Source: Anaeromyxobacter oryzae | GTDB lineage: Bacteria; Myxococcota; Myxococcia; Myxococcales; Anaeromyxobacteraceae | DNA length: 64,000 bases | Reading direction: 5' to 3' | NCBI RefSeq assembly: GCF_023169945.1 | Contig: NZ_AP025591.1 | Location: 2,750,501 to 2,814,500, forward strand | In this document: positions 57,115 to 64,000 of the stretch, piece by piece | Layout of the letters: every line of letters begins with the position of its first letter | Numbering within the stretch: position 1 is the stretch's first letter | The notes under the pieces: model-generated | Database searches by the model: none | The model's input: the letters and a program-made list of their open reading frames with translations, nothing else | What the model was told of the DNA's origin: nothing | Position numbers and translations under genes: made by a program

Positions 57115-59013
57115 TCAGGCGCTGAGCTTCTTCGCCGCTGCGGCGGGCGCCTGCGGCGTCGGAACGTGCTGCGGGCGGTACTCGGGAACGGCGTCCGCGA
57201 ACTTCCGCCGGATGTCCGCCGGGCGACCTTCGGCGACCTTGCCGAGCTCGTCGAGGTGCCGCTTCACCTGCTCCCACGGGTGCGGGCGGAAGCGACCGAC
57301 GAAGATCTTCGGATGGCGCGTCTTCTCGGCGTTCTCCGCGTCAACCGACAGCTCCTCGAAGAGCTTCTCGCCGGGCCGGACGCCGGAGAACCGGATCTCG
57401 ATGTCGACGTCGGGCGTGAACCCGGAGAGCGTGATGAGGTCGCGCGCGAGGTCCGCGATCCTAACCGGCTCGCCCATGTCGAGGATGAAGATCTCGCCGC
57501 CGTTGCCCATCGTCCCGGCCTGGAGCACGAGCTGGCTCGCCTCGGGGATGGTCATGAAGTAGCGGCGCATCTCCGGGTGCGTGACGGTCACCGGGCCGCC
57601 GTTCGCGATCTGCTCCTGGAAGATCGGGATGACGCTGCCGGCAGAGCCGAGGACGTTCCCGAAGCGGACCGTCACGAACTTAGTGCGGCTCCGCTGCGAG
57701 AGGGCCTGGACGTAGATCTCGGCGACGCGCTTCGAGACGCCCATGACCGAGGTCGGGTTCACCGCCTTGTCGGTCGAGATCATCACGAACCGCTCGACGC
57801 CGAACCGGTCCGCGAGATCGGCGAGCGTCTTCGTGCCGAAGACGTTGTTCTTCACCGCCTCGCCTGGGTTCCACTCCATCATCGGCACGTGCTTGTGCGC
57901 GGCGGCGTGGAGCACCAGGGTCGGCCGGTGCTGGGCGAACAGCTCCGCCATGCGCGGCTCGTCGGCGACGTCTGCGATGCACGGGACGAGCGGGACGTCG
58001 GGATAGCGCGCGGCGAGCTCGCGGTGGACGTTGAAGAGCGCGTTCTCGGTCCGTTCCACGAGGAGCAGGACCGCCGGGTCGAAGCGGCAGACCTGACGGC
58101 AGAGCTCCGAACCGATCGACCCGCCCGCGCCGGAGACCATCACGACGTGGCCCTGCATGACCGCCGAGATGGCGTCCATGTCGAGCTGGACGGGCTCACG
58201 GCCGAGGAGATCCTCGATGGCGACGTTCCGGAGCTGGCTCACCGCGACGCGGCCGTCGATCAGGTGATCGAGCCCGGGGATGGTCTTGAAGCGAACGCTG
58301 GCTCGCTTGCAGTGCTCGACGATGCCGCGCATCTCGGCGCCGGTGGCGGACGGGATCGCGATGAGTACCTCGTCGATCTCCAGCTCCGCCGCGACGGACT
58401 CGAGCTCGGCGATGGGGCCGACGACGCGCACGCCGTGGATCTGGACGCCGCGCTTCAGCGGGTCGTCGTCGAGGAACGCGACCGGCTCCCACCTGCCGCC
58501 GTGGCTGCGGAGCACCTCGCGGAGCAGCATCTCGCCGGCGTCGCCGGCGCCGAGGATCAGGATCCGCTGCCGCCGGGCCTCCGAGGGGCTCGCCATCACC
58601 GGAGCGACCCAGTGCCGGAGCATGCGGATCGAGAACCGGGCGCCGCCCACCAGCATGGTCGCGGTGAGCCACTCGATGGCGATGACGGAGCGAGGGTACG
58701 CCTTGAAGGCGTAGAGGATGAGGACGGTCGTGAGCGCGGTCGACACCGTGTTCGCGATCACGATCGTCGCGAGGTCGCGCGCGCCGGTGTACCGCCAGAG
58801 CCCCCGGAACAACCCGAGCTGGAAATACGTGAGGGTCCGCACCGCGAGCAGGACCGGGAGCCAGATGGGGAGCAGCTGCCCGTGCGGAAGCGGGATGCGG
58901 AAGTCGAACCGAAGGTTGAAGGCGAGGAGGAGCGACGCAGCCCACAGCGCGAGGTGGGCCGCGATCACGAGCGCGCGACGCGCGCTCACGCTGAGAACTA
59001 CCCCCGGGTGCAT
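57115..59013 (-). CDS. Membrane UDP-sugar 4,6-dehydratase (WbpM/FlaA1 family)
   Basis: A 632-residue protein with four or five N-terminal helices (about 5-140), a CoA-binding-like domain (RILILGAGDAGEMLLREVL, about 145-260), and a C-terminal dehydratase (280-600). Cofactor loop VSGAGGSIGSELCRQ; the catalytic block STDKAVNPTSVMGVSKR has Met where other SDRs have Tyr, the SMK triad of the WbpM and FlaA1 group. These enzymes convert UDP-GlcNAc to 4-keto-6-deoxy sugars for repeat units. The ATG at 59013 is preferred; a GTG three bases earlier is possible. Confidence 0.9.
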   Translation of the reverse strand: MHPGVVLSVSARRALVIAAHLALWAASLLLAFNLRFDFRIPLPHGQLLPIWLPVLLAVRTLTYFQLGLFRGLWRYTGARDLATIVIANTVSTALTTVLILYAFKAYPRSVIAIEWLTATMLVGGARFSIRMLRHWVAPVMASPSEARRQRILILGAGDAGEMLLREVLRSHGGRWEPVAFLDDDPLKRGVQIHGVRVVGPIAELESVAAELEIDEVLIAIPSATGAEMRGIVEHCKRASVRFKTIPGLDHLIDGRVAVSQLRNVAIEDLLGREPVQLDMDAISAVMQGHVVMVSGAGGSIGSELCRQVCRFDPAVLLLVERTENALFNVHRELAARYPDVPLVPCIADVADEPRMAELFAQHRPTLVLHAAAHKHVPMMEWNPGEAVKNNVFGTKTLADLADRFGVERFVMISTDKAVNPTSVMGVSKRVAEIYVQALSQRSRTKFVTVRFGNVLGSAGSVIPIFQEQIANGGPVTVTHPEMRRYFMTIPEASQLVLQAGTMGNGGEIFILDMGEPVRIADLARDLITLSGFTPDVDIEIRFSGVRPGEKLFEELSVDAENAEKTRHPKIFVGRFRPHPWEQVKRHLDELGKVAEGRPADIRRKFADAVPEYRPQHVPTPQAPAAAAKKLSA

Positions 59014-59148
59014 CACAATGGCGGAACCTAACAGAGGGGTGCGCGGAAGTGGAGCCCTCGGGCGCGGGACAGGATCGCGCACCCGAAGGGTTCTGTTCGC
59101 CGGCGGATCAGCACCGCTGTCGCACGATCAGCGCGAACGCGGGAAATG

Positions 59149-60189
59149 TCAGGACGAAGCACCGTCGCGATCCACGCCGGCAGCGCGTCGCTCGAGCGAC
59201 GCCACGACGTACACGTACCCGAGGAAGATCGCGACCGCGGCGGCCACGAGCAGATGGCGCTGCGTCCACTGTGACTCGCGGTACGCGAGCGCGAGGGCAC
59301 CGACGATCGCCATTCCGGGGTACGCCGAGAGGGTGATGACGCCGTGCGGGACACCCGCCGCGAGCGGCCGCTGGTAGACGTGCGTCCGGTGCGCCTCGAA
59401 GAACCGCTCGCCGCGCGCGAGGCGCCGGACGAGCGTCGTGGTCGCGTCCAGGATGAACAGCGCGATCGCGAGCCCGACGACCTCGACCGGGATCCCGGCG
59501 CTGCCAGGGAGGAACGGGAAGCACGCGAGGAAGAAGCCGATCGCGGTCGAGCCGACGTCGCCCATGAAGATCGAGGCCGGCGGGAAGTTGAGGAGCAGGA
59601 ACCCGAGCGCGGCGGCGACGAGCGCGAGCGCCAGGCTCGCCTGCATCCACGCGCCCGCGGCGGCGGCCGCCGCGCAGATGGCGGCACCCCCGATCACGGC
59701 CTGCCCGCCGGCGAGGCCGTCGATACCGTCCATGAAGTTGAAGAGGTTCGTGACCCACACGATCCACAGGACGGACAGCGGAGCGAGCAGCCACACCGGG
59801 AGGGGCAGCAGCGTCCAGGCGGTGCGGACCGTCCCCATGTTCACGGCAACGACTACCGTCGCGGCCAGCAGCTGAACGCCGAACCGCCACCGGGCGGCCA
59901 GCGGGCGGAGGTCGTCGGCGAGGCCGAGCGCCGAGATGAGGGCGGTCGCAGCAACGATGCACAGCGCCCGCGCGCCGCCGCCTGACATCACGACGATCAC
60001 CGCCGCAGACGGGAGGAAGGCGCACATGATCCCGATGCCGCCGAGGCGCGGCGTCGGGCGGACGTGAGCGCTTCGGTCGTTCGGGTGGTCGAGGAGCTGT
60101 CGCCTCAGGGCGACCTCGCGGACGCCCCAGGTGACGATCAGGGACGCGATCGCCGCGGTGGCGCTCAGCGCGAGACTCCACACGCTCAT
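59149..60189 (-). CDS. WecA/WbpL-type undecaprenyl-phosphate sugar-1-phosphate transferase
   Basis: A 346-residue integral membrane protein with about ten helices. Diagnostic loops are RPTPRLGGIGI, LGLADDLRPLAAR (metal-binding Asp pair), NLFNFMDGIDGLAGG, FMGDVGSTAIGF and the late EAHRTHVYQR. It transfers a sugar-1-phosphate, such as GlcNAc-1-P or an amino-sugar relative, to undecaprenyl phosphate, starting the repeat unit. It is divergent from wbpA by 181 bp. Confidence 0.9.
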   Translation of the reverse strand: MSVWSLALSATAAIASLIVTWGVREVALRRQLLDHPNDRSAHVRPTPRLGGIGIMCAFLPSAAVIVVMSGGGARALCIVAATALISALGLADDLRPLAARWRFGVQLLAATVVVAVNMGTVRTAWTLLPLPVWLLAPLSVLWIVWVTNLFNFMDGIDGLAGGQAVIGGAAICAAAAAAGAWMQASLALALVAAALGFLLLNFPPASIFMGDVGSTAIGFFLACFPFLPGSAGIPVEVVGLAIALFILDATTTLVRRLARGERFFEAHRTHVYQRPLAAGVPHGVITLSAYPGMAIVGALALAYRESQWTQRHLLVAAAVAIFLGYVYVVASLERRAAGVDRDGASS

Positions 60190-60370
60190 CTCAATCCTTC
60201 CTCTTCGACGTCGCCGTGGCGGACTCTGTGACCCGCGGGCAACGTAGCAAACGTCGCGCTCGCGGGGAATCCACCCGCACGCCGGTCAGCGCTGGCGACC
60301 GCCCGGGCTTGGCGCGAGCCTGGGTTCCCTCTACACTCCGCTGCTCCAAAGTTCCCCCCGGGAGACAGAG

Positions 60371-61693
60371 ATGAAGTCGGTTCTTGCGCGCATCCAGACG
60401 CGCGCCGCCGTCATTGGCGTCATCGGACAAGGATACGTCGGACTCCCGCTCGCGCTCGTGTTCCGCGAATCCGGCTTCCGCGTCATCGGGTTTGATCTCG
60501 ACAGCCGCAAGGTCGACGCGCTGAATCGCGGCGAGTCCTACATCAAGCACATCGGTCCAGACCGCGTTCAGGCTGCGGTCAGTAGCGGGCTGTTCGAGGC
60601 GACGACCGACTTTGATCGGCTCGCGGCGTGCGACGCGATCGTGATCTGCGTCCCCACGCCTCTCGGCACCCATCGTGAGCCGGACAATTCCTACATTCAC
60701 GCGACGGCTCGCGAGATCGCGAAGGTCCTCCGGAAGGGTCAGCTTGTGGTTCTGGAGTCCACGACCTATCCCGGAACGACGGACGAGGAGGTGCAACGCA
60801 TTCTCGCCTCGTCCGGGCTCACGACGCCCGAAGACTACTTTCTCGCGTTTTCGCCAGAGCGAGAGGATCCCGGGAACGACAGGTTCTCGACCAAGTCGAT
60901 TCCGAAGATCGTCGGCGGCGTCAACGAACCGTCGACGCACGTCGCCGTGGCGCTTTACGCGTCCGCGCTGGACCGCGTCGTCCCAGTCTCTTCCTCTCGC
61001 GTTGCGGAGTCCTCAAAGCTCCTGGAGAACATCTTCCGGTCCGTGAACATTGCGCTCGTCAATGAGCTCAAGATGATCTTCGACGGGATGGGGATCGACG
61101 TCTGGGAGGTGATCGAGGCCGCCAAGACGAAACCGTTCGGGTTCATGCCGTTCTACCCGGGCCCTGGGTTGGGCGGTCACTGCATCCCCCTCGATCCATT
61201 TTACTTATCGTGGAAAGCCGCGGAACATGGCGGGTGGGCGCGGTTCATCGAGCTCGCTGGTGAGATCAACACTCGGATGCCGCGTTACGTCGTCGACAAG
61301 ACGATGCGCGCACTGAACGAGGACGGAAAGGCTCTAAAAGGCTCGCGCGTCCTCGTGCTCGGACTGTCATACAAGGCGAACGTCGACGACGACCGCGAAT
61401 CGCCTTCTTACGAGTTAATAGAGCTCCTCGAGGACTCGGGGGCTCACGTCGACTATTGCGATCCGCACTTTCCGGCCGCTCGAAAGGGGCGAAAGCATGA
61501 CGTGCGGCTCGAGAGCGTTCCGTGCACGCCCGACGCTTTCGCGCGCCGTGACGCAATCGTGGTCTCGACGGCCCATGATGCATTTCGCTCACCAGACCTG
61601 TTCGCACGTGCCCGGATCGTCGTGGACACGCGCAACCTGGTAGCTCCCCTGTTTGCCGGACGAGCACTTCCATTCCGCCTCGTGAAGGCGTGA
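60371..61693 (+). CDS. wbpA: UDP-N-acetyl-D-glucosamine 6-dehydrogenase
   Basis: A 440-residue UDP-sugar dehydrogenase. The first Rossmann fold has VIGQGYVGLPLALVF, then CVPTPLG, ESTTYPGTT and SPEREDPGN. The catalytic Cys is in GPGLGGHCIPLDPFYLSWKA. The C-terminal domain starts LKGSRVLVLGLSYKANVDD. The layout and motifs follow WbpA/TviB rather than UDP-glucose dehydrogenase. It oxidises UDP-GlcNAc to UDP-GlcNAcA. The ATG at 60371 has GGGAG upstream. GC and codon use are visibly less biased than in upstream genes (TTA codons occur), hinting at foreign origin. Confidence 0.9.
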   Translation: MKSVLARIQTRAAVIGVIGQGYVGLPLALVFRESGFRVIGFDLDSRKVDALNRGESYIKHIGPDRVQAAVSSGLFEATTDFDRLAACDAIVICVPTPLGTHREPDNSYIHATAREIAKVLRKGQLVVLESTTYPGTTDEEVQRILASSGLTTPEDYFLAFSPEREDPGNDRFSTKSIPKIVGGVNEPSTHVAVALYASALDRVVPVSSSRVAESSKLLENIFRSVNIALVNELKMIFDGMGIDVWEVIEAAKTKPFGFMPFYPGPGLGGHCIPLDPFYLSWKAAEHGGWARFIELAGEINTRMPRYVVDKTMRALNEDGKALKGSRVLVLGLSYKANVDDDRESPSYELIELLEDSGAHVDYCDPHFPAARKGRKHDVRLESVPCTPDAFARRDAIVVSTAHDAFRSPDLFARARIVVDTRNLVAPLFAGRALPFRLVKA

Positions 61694-61704
61694 GCGTGCG
61701 CGAT

Positions 61705-62736
61705 ATGGTTGCATACGAGCAGGTCAAACGCACGCTGTCCGCGGAACCGAGCCGCTGGTGCGTGACGGGCGCCGCAGGCTTCATCGGATCGCACCTCGTC
61801 CAGGCTCTTCTCTGCCTCGATCAGGAAGTCATCGGAGTTGACGATTTCTCGACGGGGCGACGAGAGAACATCGAAGATGTCTTGACGACGGTCGGCAGCG
61901 CTCGCGCCGCTCGATTCCGACTCGTCGAGGGTGACATCCGGGACCTGTCCGCCTGCCGCGCGGCGATGCTAGGTGTCCAGCGCGTCCTGCATCAAGCAGC
62001 GCTCGGCTCGGTCCCGCGGTCGATCAAGGATCCACGCACGTCGCACGACGTCAACGTGACGGGCTTCATGAACGTGCTGCTCGCAGCCCGTGATGCCGGA
62101 GTGAAGCGAATCGTCTACGCGAGCTCCAGCTCCGTGTACGGAGATCATCCCGACCTCCCGAAGCGGGAGGACGTCATCGGGCGCCCACTCTCGCCGTATG
62201 CAGTGACGAAGCTCACGAACGAGCTCTACGCGGAGGCGTTCGCGAAGGCTTATGGGCTCGAGCTCATGGGGCTGCGTTACTTCAACGTCTTCGGTCCTCG
62301 ACAGGATCCCGACGGTCCCTACGCGGCCGTGATGCCGCGGTGGTTCGCGGCACTGCTGGGCGGGGGCGACGTCGTCATAAACGGCGATGGCGAGACGAGC
62401 CGCGACTTCTGCTACGTCGCCAACGTCGTGCAAGCGAACCTCCTGGCTGCATCCTCTACGAACGCGGCGGCGCTCGGCCGCGTGTACAACGTGGCTTGCG
62501 GCGAGCGAACCACCCTGAACGAGTTGTTCGCCGCGATCCGCGACCAGGTGGCTCGCTTCCGGACCGATGCGAGCTTGAGGATGCCGAGTTACGCGCCGTT
62601 CCGGCCCGGTGATATCCGTCATTCGCTCGCAGCGATCGATTGCGCGCGCTCTCTGCTGGGATATGCGCCTTCCCACGGGGTGAGAGATGGGCTAGTCGAG
62701 GCCGCCGCCTGGTACGCGTCACACGCCAGCGGGTGA
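61705..62736 (+). CDS. wbpP: UDP-N-acetylglucosamine(uronate) 4-epimerase, WbpP/TviC type
   Basis: About 343 residues from the ATG at 61705, which matches the WbpP start (MVAYEQVKRTL); a GTG at 61690 overlapping the wbpA stop is an alternative. Cofactor loop VTGAAGFIGSH, then LHQAALGSVPRSIKDPRTSH, catalytic YASSSSVYGDHPDLPK and YAVTK. GLRYFNVFGPRQDPDGPYAAV is a family hallmark. It interconverts UDP-GlcNAc and UDP-GalNAc or their uronates. With WbpA it would give UDP-GalNAcA, as in Vi-type antigens. It is translated tightly after wbpA. Confidence 0.9.
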   Translation: MVAYEQVKRTLSAEPSRWCVTGAAGFIGSHLVQALLCLDQEVIGVDDFSTGRRENIEDVLTTVGSARAARFRLVEGDIRDLSACRAAMLGVQRVLHQAALGSVPRSIKDPRTSHDVNVTGFMNVLLAARDAGVKRIVYASSSSVYGDHPDLPKREDVIGRPLSPYAVTKLTNELYAEAFAKAYGLELMGLRYFNVFGPRQDPDGPYAAVMPRWFAALLGGGDVVINGDGETSRDFCYVANVVQANLLAASSTNAAALGRVYNVACGERTTLNELFAAIRDQVARFRTDASLRMPSYAPFRPGDIRHSLAAIDCARSLLGYAPSHGVRDGLVEAAAWYASHASG

Positions 62737-62777
62737 GCTTCGGCGAGTACTGACATCGGCGAGAATGCTTGCGAGCA

Positions 62778-63761
62778 CTATCGGCGTCCGCGCTGCCACG
62801 CGGCGGTGCGCCTGAGGGCGTCATCCAAATCGTCGACGGGGGTGAACCCCATGACGCTCGCGAACCGGGAGCCGTCGTATATGGCGGAACCGGTCAGGGT
62901 TCGAAGCGCGTCGGCCGCGACCGGTGTTCGGCCGACGGCTCGCGAGAAGCCGTCCGCCACGAACGCAGCCACCTTCGCGACTCCGACCGGCAGCGCCGGA
63001 CGTGGCCGCACACGATCCGTTGCGCGATAGGCTGCCTGCTGGATCGCATCCAGGCTGTCCGGTACCGGGCGGCTGACGACGAAGGTGTTCCCGCGCGCAT
63101 GCGCGACGTCGGCCGCCAGCAAGGCGGCTGCAGCGTCGTCGGTCGAGAGCCAGGACTTTTCGGTACCGCGCGAATCGACGGGCCAGTATCGCCGCCGAGA
63201 GATCGCCGCCACCAGTCGCTCCATGTTCCCGCGGCCGTGCGGTCCCACGAGAAGCGGAAATCTCAGGACGACGTAAGAGAGCCCGGGGAGCGACCTGATG
63301 AACTCTTCCGCCACCAGCTTGGATTTTCCGTACTCGGTGGTCGGGCAGGGGCGCGTCTCGTCGTCCGGCGACGTTCTCGAGCCGTTGCCGTACACCGCAA
63401 CGGTGCTCGCGTAGACGAGGAGCGCACCCGTCGCTCTACAAGCCTCCGCGATGCGCTGCGTACCCTCGCAGTTGATGCGCCACAGTTCCTTTCGGTCGAG
63501 CTCCGAGCGCGGACGCCGGTGGACGAAGGCCGCGAGATGGAAGATCACCCGCGCCGACGTCAGATGTCGGTTCCAGTCGCAGTCGCACACGTCCGAAACG
63601 ATGAGCCGGCTCAGACCGGCCACTGGGTCCGCGGGCGGTCTGCGGACCGTCCCGACGATGGCGCCGGGTCGACACAGCGAGGCAATCCGTTGGGCGAGAG
63701 CGCGTCCAAGTGCTCCCGCTGCCCCGGTAATCCACACTTCGTCGGCACGACGATCATCCAT
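62778..63761 (-). CDS. NAD-dependent epimerase/dehydratase family protein
   Basis: About 327 residues from the ATG at 63761 (349 from an ATG at 63827; the extra 22 residues are not conserved-looking). Cofactor loop ITGAAGALGRAL, then VIFHLAAFVHRR, catalytic YASTVAVYGNGSR and YGKSKLVAEE. It resembles UDP-glucose 4-epimerase-type and WbpV/QuiC-type reductases that finish deoxy-amino sugars. It is convergent with wbpP. Its partner may be the dehydratase at 57115-59013. Exact substrate unknown. The start of the plus-strand neighbour is not in the window. Confidence 0.8.
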   Translation of the reverse strand: MDDRRADEVWITGAAGALGRALAQRIASLCRPGAIVGTVRRPPADPVAGLSRLIVSDVCDCDWNRHLTSARVIFHLAAFVHRRPRSELDRKELWRINCEGTQRIAEACRATGALLVYASTVAVYGNGSRTSPDDETRPCPTTEYGKSKLVAEEFIRSLPGLSYVVLRFPLLVGPHGRGNMERLVAAISRRRYWPVDSRGTEKSWLSTDDAAAALLAADVAHARGNTFVVSRPVPDSLDAIQQAAYRATDRVRPRPALPVGVAKVAAFVADGFSRAVGRTPVAADALRTLTGSAIYDGSRFASVMGFTPVDDLDDALRRTAAWQRGRR

Positions 63762-64000
63762 CGGGATCGGAAGCGCGCGGCTGCGCTCGGCAGCAACTCG
63801 CGACGTCTTACCACCGGTTCCGGACATCCGACAACGGGCGTCACGTTCCGCGTCCGCTGTTCACGTCTACGCGGAGGACCGCCTTTCAAGAAGGCAGCGC
63901 GATGCGGTACAAAGCGATTTCTGCATCCTGTGAGCTCACTCGCACATCAGACGAAAGATGAGTGTAAGTGGATCGAGCCGGGGGCCGCTCGCGATCCGCG

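Overview
This is a very GC-rich chromosomal segment (mid-70s % GC by eye over most of it, with strong G/C preference at third codon positions). Its gene content fits a myxobacterium of the Anaeromyxobacter type (Myxococcota). Pointers are the P-II/NtrB/NtrC set with sigma-54-type promoters, DUF4388-type response regulators, a DUF4175/MoxR/DUF58/VWA operon, several ECF sigma/zinc-finger pairs, many secreted beta-propeller and beta-barrel proteins, and a large envelope polysaccharide locus. The assignment is inferred from gene content; no rRNA is present to confirm it.

Layout. 0.2-2.7 kb: a histidine kinase and an alpha/beta hydrolase in one minus-strand operon. 3.1-6.2 kb: glnB, an NtrB-like kinase and an NtrC-like activator, with a sigma-54-type promoter upstream of glnB. 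6.4-10.6 kb: a tightly overlapping minus-strand operon of ECF sigma factor, zinc-finger membrane protein, secreted caspase fused to a putative outer-membrane barrel, and a seven-repeat RCC1 propeller protein, closed by a strong terminator. 10.9-12.3 kb: glnA with its own sigma-54-type promoter and a possible NtrC operator. 12.4-18.7 kb: MFS transporter, DUF2332 protein, barrel protein, SDR and propeller lipoprotein. 18.7-23.6 kb: a complete livKHMGF branched-chain amino acid importer. 23.8-27.7 kb: response regulator, ABHD18-like hydrolase, zinc-ribbon protein and NagZ. 27.8-38.2 kb: a DUF4175 / peptidase-MA / MoxR / DUF58 / BatA-like operon, interrupted by 1.3 kb of repeats plus a GIY-YIG nuclease gene. 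38.3-39.9 kb: ECF sigma, anti-sigma and a secreted protein. 40.1-63.8 kb: envelope polysaccharide locus with dTDP-rhamnose synthesis (rfbACBD), glycosyltransferases, Wzi-like barrel, GH16 hydrolase, Wza, an intact and a degenerate Wzc-type tyrosine kinase, a Wzb-type phosphatase, an ABC exporter, a FlaA1/WbpM-type dehydratase, a WecA-like initiating transferase, WbpA, WbpP and a further epimerase.

The least ordinary feature is a family of short palindromic elements, at least eleven copies here, with ends like CCCTTCGACTC and CGCTCAGGGCGAACGG. Several lie in frame inside protein-coding genes. One group brackets and runs into a GIY-YIG nuclease gene. At three places the same outer end of the element begins a tandem array (34, 54 and 57 bp units). 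A second candidate system is the sigma / zinc-finger / caspase-barrel / RCC1 operon. A third is a Wzc-type paralogue that has lost its nucleotide-binding residues and its tyrosine tail. No rRNA, tRNA, CRISPR array, insertion sequence or prophage was recognised.
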